A stretch of 6,424 bases of DNA, from the NCBI GenBank assembly GCA_903887035.1, contig CAISOG010000216.1, forward strand, positions 1-6,424, written 5' to 3'. A program made the translations under genes and the position numbers. Under the pieces are notes generated by a model. It was not told where the DNA came from. It was given only the letters and a program-made list of their open reading frames with translations, and did no database searches. This document shows positions 1-6,424 of this stretch, piece after piece. Source of the stretch: an uncultured Holosporaceae bacterium. GTDB lineage: Bacteria > Pseudomonadota > Alphaproteobacteria > CAISOG01. Within the stretch, counting starts at the first letter, position 1. Each line of letters starts with the position of its first letter.

Positions 1-1
1 A

Positions 2-313
2 ATCAACGCGCTTGTTATCGGTTTTGACGATCATTCTGCCTGTAATGGCATTAAATATGTTCATTCGCATATTGTCAAAGTTAACGACGTTAATACGCCT
101 ACCTATCTTAAGCATGATGGCTACGAAACATCGGTTGAACAGGAACTAGCGGATGCTCTTGCTATGCTTTATTTTCAATATCAGAGAACTGAGGGCACTG
201 CCCCAGTTGTACAGGATGATCAAGAACAACAAGAGCTTTCATGTGCCCTTAATGATGACGCCGATACCAAAAGCTTGGTTTTCACAGCTCCAGCGCAATA
301 TGTTGAAAGATAG
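2..313 (+). CDS. 3' end of an unrecognised gene (5'-truncated by the window edge)
   Basis: The second forward frame is open from the first bases of the window to a TAG at 311-313, giving 103 residues with no stop; the start lies outside. The visible part begins INALVIGFDDHSACNG, is hydrophilic, and has an acidic, glutamine-rich stretch (VVQDDQEQQE) about 30 residues before its end TAPAQYVER. There is no membrane segment and no motif I recognise, so I assign no function. A hand count gives about 42% GC over the first 300 bases, against about 77% in a stretch of the next gene (481-540) and 40-60% in sampled lines of the dehydrogenase, so it may be foreign or fast-evolving DNA. An overlapping ORF at 153-371 in the third frame is the main competitor. 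I prefer this frame because it is longer, continues to the window edge and looks like a soluble protein. The gene lies 96 bases before the DUF1467 gene on the same strand, and that gap shows no clear promoter or terminator. Confidence 0.5.
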   Translation: MNALVIGFDDHSACNGIKYVHSHIVKVNDVNTPTYLKHDGYETSVEQELADALAMLYFQYQRTEGTAPVVQDDQEQQELSCALNDDADTKSLVFTAPAQYVER

Positions 314-409
314 TTTAAGGGCAGTTTGGATGATGCAACCAATCGCCACCATTAGCGAGTTACAGCGATAATCCCTCCGCCCCCTTTAATTTTCATCTGA
401 CATTTTGCC

Positions 410-670
410 ATGACCCTGCCTGCTATTTTGATAACCTTTGCGATGTGGTGGTGGCTGGTGTTTTTTATCATGCTGCCCTGGCGGGTAGAGGATCAGGCGC
501 CACGCCCCAGCCAGCCTGGCAACGTCACCGGCGCCCCCGCCAACCCGCTGTTGGGCAAAAAAATTGCCATTAGCACGCTGGCCGCGCTGGTTCTAACCGC
601 GCTGACCTATATCGCCGTGTCCAGCCATCTGTATTCCTTTTGGGACGCCGTGCGGCACCAGGGGATTTAG
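410..670 (+). CDS. DUF1467 family small inner-membrane protein
   Basis: This encodes a complete 86-residue protein matching the DUF1467 pattern: a short N-terminal membrane segment rich in tryptophan (about residues 3-24, with MWWW and ending in LPWRV), a hydrophilic proline-rich loop containing GAPANP and LLGKK (about residues 30-50), and a second membrane segment (about residues 51-72). The loop motif 'GAPANPxLxxK' after 'LPW' is the typical signature as I recall it. Two membrane passes place it in the inner membrane; the family has no established function. In several alphaproteobacteria DUF1467 genes lie near proS and lolC genes, but neither is present here. The ATG at 410 gives the usual length. 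The bases before it (CATCTGACATTTTGCC) contain no Shine-Dalgarno sequence, and an internal ATG at residue 11 has none either. The gene converges on the glutamate dehydrogenase gene, with 7 bases between the two stops. Confidence 0.85.
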   Translation: MTLPAILITFAMWWWLVFFIMLPWRVEDQAPRPSQPGNVTGAPANPLLGKKIAISTLAALVLTALTYIAVSSHLYSFWDAVRHQGI

Positions 671-682
671 CTAGGGGCTAAA
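666..682. repeat. Short inverted repeat across the two convergent stop codons
   Basis: TTTAGC (666-671) and GCTAAA (677-682) form a perfect 6-bp inverted repeat around a 5-base loop (TAGGG). The stem contains the TAG of the DUF1467 gene (668-670) and the TAG of the dehydrogenase gene (678-680, minus strand). Its position between convergent genes would suit a shared transcription stop. However, the stem is short and half AT or more, and no T-run follows on either strand, so it is not a standard intrinsic terminator. No better terminator is visible in the 7-base gap. Confidence 0.3.
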
Positions 683-3600
683 CTGGGTTGTTAAGGCCGC
701 GCAGGGATTCCACCAGGGTGATATAAGGCGCCAAATCGTTGGCGGGGTGCGCCAGCAGCTCTTGCAACATGGCCTGATAGCGGTTCAGGCGGGCGCTGTG
801 ATCCCGCCACCAGCTATCGGCACTACCCTTCGTGACCACAATCCGCAACAGCTGTTCGGTGGCGTTGCTGTCCAACAGGCGCAGGCTGCGGCGCAGGGCA
901 TCAACCGCCCGCTTTTCCCACAGGGTGTGTAGGGTCAGCTTGCTTAGCCCCTCCTCAATCACCCGCAGCTGCAGGGCATCCTCCAACTGCCAACGCAGCT
1001 TGCAGGCCTCGGCTGGCTTCAGGCCGATTTTGTAGCCTTCCTGCAACACCATCAGGCCGCTATGCCACAGATTCAGCGCGCTGCAGGATGCGGCATCTTC
1101 TTCCGGGAAACCGGCGTCTATCAACCGCTGCTTTTCGGCCATCAACTGCTCCAAACGATGCTCACCCAGCAAGTCGGGCAGCTGGCTCATCACCTCGGCA
1201 TAGGCCATCTGGTTAACGGTCGCAAACTCCGCCTCGGCATGGTCATCGCCGCCACACAGCACCCACCACCAGCAATTTTGCTCAACCACATCGGCCAGTC
1301 GTTGGAATTGCTCCAACAACACAGCGGGATCGACCATTCCATCCAGCTGCAGCAAGGATGCCCAGCAACGATGCAACGAAAAGCTTTCGCGCACCAGGAT
1401 ATAGCCGCCCGCCACCTGGGTAATGGTGCCGTTGACCGATTCTTGCAACTGATCAATGCGATGCAGACCAAGACGGTTAATCAAACTGTTGGTCAACAAC
1501 ATCAGATCAATTTCTTGATGCAGGGGGTGACCATCAATCTCCGCCGCGAAACGATCGCGCACCGTTTTGGGGAAATAGTGGGTCAGATACTGCACCAGGC
1601 CGTGTTGCGCCTCAGACTTGGCCTCCCGCAGCTGTTCGCGCAGAGCAATCTTTGCATGCGACATCAACACCGCCAGTTCGGGGCGGGTTAAGCCCTGGCC
1701 ACGCAACGCCCGCTCCTGCAGCTGATCATCGCTTGGCAAGCGGTTCAGAGCGCGGCTAAGGAATCCTTCCTGCTCCAAACGGCGCATCAATTTGCCATGC
1801 GCATCGACCAGGCGGGGTGCCTGCTGCTCAATCATGGACAAGGCCAAATTCTGCAATCGGTTGTTGCGCAGGATCAGGGCGACCACCTCATCGGTCAGAT
1901 CAACCATCAGCGCATCCCGTTCCTCAGCGGTCAGCTTGCCCGCCAACTCCGCCTGGCTGAACAAGATTTTCAGATTGACTTCGTGATCCGAGCAGTCAAC
2001 ACCGCCCGAATTGTCGATAAAGTCGGTGTTAATCCGTCCAGCCTTCAGGGCGTATTCAACCCGTCCGCCCTGGGTAAAGCCAACATTGGCGCCCTCAGCC
2101 ACCACCTTAGCCCCAACCTCATGACCATTAATGCGCACCAGGTCATTGACACTATCCGAAACCGATAGATGCGTTTCATCCTCAGCCTTGACATAGGTGC
2201 CAATACCACCCAACCACAACAAATCGACGGGCAGGCGCAATATCGATCGAATAATATCGTTGGGGTCAACATCCTTGGCATCCACGCCCAACCATTCTGC
2301 TACCGCAGGATCCAACGTCACATTTTTGGCGGATCGTTTGATAATCTGCCCGCCTGGCGAAAGCAGGCTGACGTCATAATCTTCCCAGCTGGATCGCGGC
2401 AAATCAAACAGGCGTTTGCGTTCGTTCCAACAGGCGTTGGGGTTTTTGGGGGCGGGATCCAGGAAAATATGTTGATGGTTGAAGGCCGCCACCAATTTAA
2501 GGTTTTTGGACAGCAACAGCCCATTGCCAAACACATCGCCCGACATATCGCCGACACCCACCACCGTCAGCTCTTCTTGATCGGCGTTACGCCCCATATC
2601 GCAGAAATGCCGCCGAACCGATTCCCATGCCCCGCGGGATGTGATGCCGATTTTCTTATGGTCATAACCCTTGCTGCCACCTGAAGCAAAGGCATCGCCC
2701 AACCAGAAGTTATACTCCGCCGCAATATTATTGGCACGGTCAGAGAAGGTCGCCGTACCCTTATCCGCTGCCACCACCAGGTAATGATCATCCTCATCAT
2801 GCCGTGTTACCTGGGGCGGTGGCACCACCTTACCCTCCACCAGATTGTCGGTGATATCCAACATGCCACGAATCAACAGGTCATAGGCCTGTTTCCCCAA
2901 ATCTGCCAAGGGTTGGCTGGCGGTTGGTGTCGATTTGACCACAAAGCCGCCCTTAGCCCCGACGGGAACAATGACAACATTTTTGACCAACTGTGCCTTA
3001 ACCAGTCCCAAAACCTCCTGACGAAAGTCTTCACGCCGATCCGACCAACGGATACCGCCACGGGCAATCTTACCCCCACGCAGATGCACGCCTTCCATCA
3101 ACGGGCTGTACACAAAAATCTCCGCAAAGGGGCGGGGGGCAGGCAACCATTCCAACGCAGTCCCCAGAATCTTAAAGCTTAGGCATGGTTTGGCCGACCC
3201 ATCCTCAGACCGTTGGTAATAGTTGGTACGCACCGTCGCCTGCAACAAATCCACCAGGCTGCGCAAAATCCGTTCCTGCTCCCGCGTGGCCTTTTCCGCC
3301 AACAGCTGCTGCACCAACGTCAATTGCTGACGCACCACGGGCAAATTCAGGTTGTTGGGATCAAAACGCGCATGAAAGGCGTGCATGATATGCACCGCAA
3401 CCTGTGGCAAGGCCAGCACGCTTTGCCCCAAATAGCTTTCATTGTATCCCGCCCCCAACTGACGCAGCCATTTAAGATAGGCACGCAGCACGGTAATCTC
3501 ACGCCCAGTCAACCCGGCCGTAAGCGTCAGCCGATTAAGCTCATCATTTTCCAGCTTGTGATCCCATAAATCTTGCAACAGCGATGTCACCCGTTCGGCC

Positions 3601-3893
3601 AAGGCGGCGTCAACCGTTACATCCATCGGCAAGGCAACCGTTATGTCATTCAAAAACAACAACTCATCGGCGCCATTGCCACAGCCCGCCACAAAACGGA
3701 ACGGATTTTCATTAATCAGGCGGATACCCATGCGATCCAACAGGGGCGTAATGTCGGCCAGGGCAACAGGTTCCGCATGCTGAAACAGCTTAAGCTTTAA
3801 CCGCTGCTCCTGCAAATGCGTGCTGGGCAGCAATTCGGTCGACAAATGAATCATCAGGCTGCGTTTTTGGCTAAGCGCCAACAAATAGGGCAA
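678..3893 (-). CDS. gdhB: NAD-specific glutamate dehydrogenase, C-terminal (catalytic) part, separated by a frameshift
   Basis: This part carries the catalytic core of the large (about 1600-residue) bacterial NAD-glutamate dehydrogenase (Bac_GDH family), which deaminates glutamate to 2-oxoglutarate and ammonium in the cytoplasm, normally for growth on amino acids. Counting from the TTG at 3893 there are 1071 residues. Visible motifs are HLRGGKIARGGIRWSDR (270-286), substrate-site PVGAKGGF with the likely catalytic lysine K314, EYNFWLGDAFASGGSKGYDH (about 393-412), the nucleotide-fold segment VGVGDMSGDVFGNG (445-458), LPRSSWEDY (498-506), LGGIGTYVK (561-569), VAEGANVGFTQGGRVEYA (598-615) and NSGGVDCSDHEVN (628-640). 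A long helical C-terminal region follows to 1071. No catalytic motif is missing. The frame is open upstream to 3953, but the TTG has no ribosome binding site and the residues before it (ERFTPENAFAD) look like family sequence, so 3893 is not a real start. This is the continuation of the 3940-5574 frame; deleting one A joins them into 1631 residues. The gdhB symbol follows Pseudomonas usage; Caulobacter uses gdhZ. Confidence 0.93.
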   Translation of the reverse strand: MPYLLALSQKRSLMIHLSTELLPSTHLQEQRLKLKLFQHAEPVALADITPLLDRMGIRLINENPFRFVAGCGNGADELLFLNDITVALPMDVTVDAALAERVTSLLQDLWDHKLENDELNRLTLTAGLTGREITVLRAYLKWLRQLGAGYNESYLGQSVLALPQVAVHIMHAFHARFDPNNLNLPVVRQQLTLVQQLLAEKATREQERILRSLVDLLQATVRTNYYQRSEDGSAKPCLSFKILGTALEWLPAPRPFAEIFVYSPLMEGVHLRGGKIARGGIRWSDRREDFRQEVLGLVKAQLVKNVVIVPVGAKGGFVVKSTPTASQPLADLGKQAYDLLIRGMLDITDNLVEGKVVPPPQVTRHDEDDHYLVVAADKGTATFSDRANNIAAEYNFWLGDAFASGGSKGYDHKKIGITSRGAWESVRRHFCDMGRNADQEELTVVGVGDMSGDVFGNGLLLSKNLKLVAAFNHQHIFLDPAPKNPNACWNERKRLFDLPRSSWEDYDVSLLSPGGQIIKRSAKNVTLDPAVAEWLGVDAKDVDPNDIIRSILRLPVDLLWLGGIGTYVKAEDETHLSVSDSVNDLVRINGHEVGAKVVAEGANVGFTQGGRVEYALKAGRINTDFIDNSGGVDCSDHEVNLKILFSQAELAGKLTAEERDALMVDLTDEVVALILRNNRLQNLALSMIEQQAPRLVDAHGKLMRRLEQEGFLSRALNRLPSDDQLQERALRGQGLTRPELAVLMSHAKIALREQLREAKSEAQHGLVQYLTHYFPKTVRDRFAAEIDGHPLHQEIDLMLLTNSLINRLGLHRIDQLQESVNGTITQVAGGYILVRESFSLHRCWASLLQLDGMVDPAVLLEQFQRLADVVEQNCWWWVLCGGDDHAEAEFATVNQMAYAEVMSQLPDLLGEHRLEQLMAEKQRLIDAGFPEEDAASCSALNLWHSGLMVLQEGYKIGLKPAEACKLRWQLEDALQLRVIEEGLSKLTLHTLWEKRAVDALRRSLRLLDSNATEQLLRIVVTKGSADSWWRDHSARLNRYQAMLQELLAHPANDLAPYITLVESLRGLNNPV

Positions 3894-3939
3894 GTCGGCA
3901 AAGGCATTTTCGGGGGTAAAGCGCTCTTGATACGACAGG

Positions 3940-3956
3940 CTAAAACCGTTTTTTCA
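3940..3956 (-). other. Frameshift site at an A6 run inside the glutamate dehydrogenase gene
   Basis: On the minus strand the sequence reads GTTTTGAAAAAACGGTTTTAG, with six A at 3954-3949. The N-terminal frame reads VLKKRF and stops at TAG (3942-3940). The C-terminal frame begins just after a TGA (3956-3954) and reads KNGFSLSYQERFTPENAFAD straight into the catalytic part. The two open frames therefore overlap by about a dozen bases. With five A instead of six the reading is VLKNGFSLSYQERF, continuous from 5574 to 678 as 1632 codons including the stop. The restored sequence resembles the usual family pattern here, roughly Y-x-x-x-F-x-x-x-Y-x-E-x-F-x-P. Moving from the first to the second frame needs a +1 (or -2) shift. 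It may be an error in the sequence, a mutation, or a slippage site. Confidence 0.85.
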
Positions 3957-5574
3957 AAACCTGCAAATACTGATTCCACAATCCGGGGGCATCGCGGCGA
4001 ATCAACTCCTCCAACCGTTCTTCCCAGCTTTGCGCCAACTGCTGCAACTCTTCTTCCAATTGGTTCCAGTCGGCCTCAATCAACGCACCACCGCTGGCCT
4101 TCAGCACCAAATGAATGCGCATAAAGGGTGATTCACCGGTTTGCAACAACAGTTGGTTTTGATGACCGCCAAGGGATTGCTCAAGGTGGTGAACCAATTT
4201 TTGTTCCAGGGTGGTGCTATAGGCCAGGCGCGGCACATAGATAAAACAGCTGACAAAGCGGTGCAGCGGATCAAAACGGCCGAATAGCGCCAATTTCTGG
4301 TGGTCTTGCAGATACAACAGGCTGATGGCCATTTGATAAATCGTCTCATCATCCATCTGCAACAATTCATCGCGGGGCAGGGTTTCCAGGATGTGCATCA
4401 ACGCCTTGGCATTATGGCTGTCTGGCAAAAACCCGCTTCGACCATGAATGGCCTTAATTTTTTCGCGCAACAACGGGATTTCAAGAATCGATTGCACATA
4501 GACGGCTGAGGTGAACAAGCCAACAAACCAACAGACTTCCTGCAACTGCCCCTGATCATCATAGAATCTTAGGCCGATGGCATCCATCAACACTGGCCGA
4601 TGGACGGTTGCGGTTTGGCTGGTTTTCACGATCGATAACGTGCCGCCCAACAACATGAAATTTTTGGCCTTGGCCGACATATCTGACAGCCTTCTGGCAC
4701 CCGCAAACAGGGTCACGCTGTCATCCCGCAACACGCCCAGACCGCTGTCGGGAACCACCACCAACCTCTCCTCACGGCTGCTATCTTGTCCGGTCTTATC
4801 GTTGCTGGCGCCCCCCTGATAGAACAGGCTACGGCTGCCCAAAAAGGTAAAGTGGCCGCTGTCTAACCAACTAAGCAGCGCATTGACCTCAGCAATCTCA
4901 TGGGCGGGCAGTCCCGATCCCTCAAATTTGGCCTGCATCGCTTTCAGTCGTTGGCGCATGGGTTGCCAATCATTAACCGCATGGCGAACATCGCGCAGCA
5001 CATCGTCCAATTTGGTTTTTATCAGCTCCAATTGTGCAGGGGCCAGCGATCCCGTGGTATAAAACTGCTGCCATGATTCCAACACCGCCGTCCCTTGCAG
5101 CGGTTTTTGGCTTGCCTGCCCTGATGACCCAGATGGCGCCAACCCCATCAGCTGACCATCGCCAGAACGCACCGAAGCCATAATTGGATGAATAACCAGA
5201 TTAACGATCAACCCCGCCTGGTTCAAAACCGCCGTAACCGAATCAACCAGAAACGGCATATCATCTGTAACAATTTCAGCCAGTAGCACACCATCGCGCT
5301 GGGTCAGGCGGCAATTGGGCTGCCCCACCGTGCGGTTCGCGCCCAACTCAATCATGCTTAGCAGTCCATCGGCCTGCCCCGCTGTACCCAACCGATTCCA
5401 ATCGGCTGGGCTGATATGTTGATAAAAAAGCCCTGCCGCTTCTGCCCAATCCCAATCAGCAGGCAATGCAGCCGTGTCGGCGCTGCTCAGTCTGGCCAAC
5501 AATTCAGGAAATTTTGGCGGATGGGCTGGATTTGCATCGTTCGCGTGATTCAAATTTTGGGCGGCAGCATTCAT
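3940..5574 (-). CDS. gdhB: NAD-specific glutamate dehydrogenase, N-terminal (ACT-like, regulatory) part, cut short by a frameshift
   Basis: These 544 residues match the N-terminal region of the large NAD-glutamate dehydrogenase, which holds ACT-like domains thought to mediate assembly and allosteric control. Family motifs visible in order are LFYQHISPADW (49-59), EIVTDDMPFLVDSV (100-113), LVIHPI (126-131), HFTFLG (241-246), LGVLRD (279-284), VHRPVLMDAIGLRFYD (324-339), WFVGLFTS (349-356), EIPLLREK (365-372), ILETLPRDEL (395-404) and FGRFDPLHRFVSCFIYVPR (431-449). The last four residues, KKRF, come from reading through the A6 run in the wrong frame; the intended sequence probably continues as KNGFSLSYQERF. 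Alone it lacks every catalytic residue and could not be a dehydrogenase. The ATG at 5574 gives a normal N-terminus with a poorly conserved Asn/Ala-rich leader (MNAAAQNLNHANDANPAHPP). No Shine-Dalgarno sequence precedes it (GCGTTGCCAAAACC). It lies 229 bases downstream of the methyltransferase gene on the same strand. Confidence 0.93.
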   Translation of the reverse strand: MNAAAQNLNHANDANPAHPPKFPELLARLSSADTAALPADWDWAEAAGLFYQHISPADWNRLGTAGQADGLLSMIELGANRTVGQPNCRLTQRDGVLLAEIVTDDMPFLVDSVTAVLNQAGLIVNLVIHPIMASVRSGDGQLMGLAPSGSSGQASQKPLQGTAVLESWQQFYTTGSLAPAQLELIKTKLDDVLRDVRHAVNDWQPMRQRLKAMQAKFEGSGLPAHEIAEVNALLSWLDSGHFTFLGSRSLFYQGGASNDKTGQDSSREERLVVVPDSGLGVLRDDSVTLFAGARRLSDMSAKAKNFMLLGGTLSIVKTSQTATVHRPVLMDAIGLRFYDDQGQLQEVCWFVGLFTSAVYVQSILEIPLLREKIKAIHGRSGFLPDSHNAKALMHILETLPRDELLQMDDETIYQMAISLLYLQDHQKLALFGRFDPLHRFVSCFIYVPRLAYSTTLEQKLVHHLEQSLGGHQNQLLLQTGESPFMRIHLVLKASGGALIEADWNQLEEELQQLAQSWEERLEELIRRDAPGLWNQYLQVLKKRF

Positions 5575-5803
5575 GGTTTTGGCAACGCGGTTAAGGGGTT
5601 AGCAGCATTAACGCTATGCGGCGCTTTACGCCTGAAGCAGGCTTAACATACTCAATTAGGGCATGACCACCCCTTATTAAGCGCATCGCAACAAAATTGA
5701 TTGATGATCACAAAAACCCAATAGGGCGGCATTTGCCAGATATCCAATCAGACAGCCACCCCAGGCCTAAAACTGTGCAGAACTTGTCTTAATAGCCAGG
5801 GGG
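5575..5803. other. Intergenic region between the methyltransferase and glutamate dehydrogenase genes
   Basis: These 229 bases form the leader of the dehydrogenase gene and the trailer of the methyltransferase gene, both on the minus strand. A perfect 5-bp inverted repeat, GCCTG (5630-5634) and CAGGC (5638-5642) with loop AAG, lies about 55 bases before the dehydrogenase ATG; no T-run follows it. On the minus strand GCCC-TATT-GGGT leads into a run of five T (5727 to 5712), a terminator-like outline whose stem is too short to rely on. Directly at the methyltransferase stop, minus-strand ACCCC..GGC could pair with GCC.GGGGT some 30 bases on, with an internal mismatch. I see no convincing -35/-10 pair or sigma-54 site and no ORF. 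The length allows the dehydrogenase gene its own promoter. Confidence 0.4.
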
Positions 5804-6424
5804 TTAACGCTTGCTAGAGGCGACAGGACGCTCAAATCGCCAAACACTGGCGGGGGGCAGGTTGCGGATAATTAAAGCCGTGCGACGCCCCAAAAGACCT
5901 AAGCGGCGATAGGCGACGGGCGATCCAAAAGCATAGGTAAACTGTATAAAGGGCTTGCCAGCGGGCAAGGCCTGGAAAACAGCGGACAGGATTTTGGACT
6001 GCACCCATTTGGGCATGCCGATAAGAGGTAGGCCAGAGATAACAGCCCCCACCGAGCCAATATCATGCCTGGCGATAAGCTTTGCCAGCTCAGCCGCATC
6101 ACCATTAACAATCAAAACGGCGGGGAATTTACGCCGCAAAACCTTAACCAGGGCTGGATCCCGTTCAACCACCACCAACCGTTTGGAGCATACCCCCCGC
6201 CGCAAAATCTCACGCGTGAAGGCACCTGTACCACCGCCCAGCTCAACAACCCATTCATCCGGCGACAATTCGGGCAGATTATCGACCATGGCGGCAGCCA
6301 ACCAACGGCTGCTGGGCGCCACCGCACCAATGGCAAAAGGCCGACGTAGCCACTTAGCAAAAAAGCGCAAATGCTCCACAATCCAATGACCAAAGGGGCT
6401 AGCAACATTAAGCAAATAATTCAC
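5804..6424 (-). CDS. SAM-dependent methyltransferase, probable phospholipid (phosphatidylethanolamine) N-methyltransferase
   Basis: The 206 visible residues resemble Sinorhizobium-type PmtA, which methylates phosphatidylethanolamine stepwise toward phosphatidylcholine at the cytoplasmic membrane using S-adenosylmethionine. An N-terminal basic, aromatic segment, LRFFAKWLRRPFAIGAVAPSS (19-39), is typical of the group. SAM-binding motif I is VVELGGGTG (59-67), an acidic residue ends the second strand (VVVERDP, E87), NGDA follows (107-110), and ISGLPLIGMP (129-138) stands at the motif IV position. QFTYAFGSPV (161-170) and RNLPPASVWRF (187-197) are near-diagnostic for this family. There is no signal peptide. 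The reading frame begins with a GTG that is the last codon of the window on this strand, so the true start, its binding site and promoter are outside view; the length nevertheless matches the family (about 200 residues). Some databases call such proteins rRNA adenine dimethylase-like. The class assignment is firm, while the phospholipid substrate is inferred. Confidence 0.82.
   Translation of the reverse strand: MNYLLNVASPFGHWIVEHLRFFAKWLRRPFAIGAVAPSSRWLAAAMVDNLPELSPDEWVVELGGGTGAFTREILRRGVCSKRLVVVERDPALVKVLRRKFPAVLIVNGDAAELAKLIARHDIGSVGAVISGLPLIGMPKWVQSKILSAVFQALPAGKPFIQFTYAFGSPVAYRRLGLLGRRTALIIRNLPPASVWRFERPVASSKR

Noticed and set aside
153..371. 72-residue forward ORF near the left edge
   Set aside because: It overlaps the longer frame ending at 313, has a stop just upstream of its start, and has no recognisable domain or ribosome binding site.
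1062..3569. Long ORFs on the plus strand (up to 209 residues) opposite the dehydrogenase gene
   Set aside because: They lie wholly antisense to a strongly conserved coding region and read as low-complexity Gln/His-rich shadow sequence with no family signature.
3852..3893. Independent translation start for the C-terminal half (TTG at 3893 or ATG at 3854)
   Set aside because: Neither has a ribosome binding site, and the codons upstream of both still encode family-like sequence (ERFTPENAFAD), which favours one interrupted gene over a natural two-subunit enzyme.
5697..5711. FNR/CRP-like box TTGAT...ATCAC upstream of the dehydrogenase gene
   Set aside because: The half-sites are 5 bases apart instead of 4 and the second is imperfect; a short self-complementary TGATCA within it explains the resemblance.
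5712..5727. Intrinsic terminator on the minus strand after the methyltransferase gene
   Set aside because: The stem is only three GC pairs plus one G-T pair; the T5 run alone is not enough to call it.
5955..6389. 144-residue plus-strand ORF opposite the methyltransferase
   Set aside because: It is antisense to a gene with clear SAM-methyltransferase motifs and has no recognisable domain.

Overview
The window looks like ordinary chromosomal DNA from an alphaproteobacterium of moderate GC content. Three genes point that way: a DUF1467 small membrane protein (a family typical of alphaproteobacteria), a giant 180-kDa-type NAD-specific glutamate dehydrogenase, and a methyltransferase resembling the Sinorhizobium-type phosphatidylethanolamine N-methyltransferase PmtA. 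No species can be named from the sequence alone.

Layout from left to right. Bases 2-313 (+) hold the 3' end of an unrecognised gene that enters from outside the window; it is clearly more AT-rich than the rest. Bases 410-670 (+) encode the complete DUF1467 protein. It converges on the glutamate dehydrogenase gene with only 7 bases between the two stop codons, and a small inverted repeat spans both stops. Bases 678-5574 (-) hold the glutamate dehydrogenase gene, about three quarters of the window. Bases 5575-5803 are intergenic. Bases 5804-6424 (-) encode the methyltransferase, whose GTG start coincides with the window edge, so its true start cannot be confirmed.

The main observation is that the glutamate dehydrogenase gene is split by a single-base frameshift. 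An N-terminal frame (5574 to 3940) and a C-terminal frame (open from 3953 to 678) overlap by a few bases at a run of six A on the minus strand (3949-3954). Removing one A joins them into a 1631-residue protein of normal family length, and it restores a conserved-looking stretch across the junction. Each half carries well conserved family motifs, so the lesion is a sequencing or assembly error, a very recent mutation, or a site of ribosomal or transcriptional slippage. The sequence alone cannot decide.

Functionally, the dehydrogenase would convert glutamate to 2-oxoglutarate and ammonium in the cytoplasm, the methyltransferase probably acts on membrane phospholipid, and the DUF1467 protein sits in the inner membrane with no known role. 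Nothing shows that they form one pathway. I found no RNA genes, mobile elements, CRISPR arrays or new multi-gene system.
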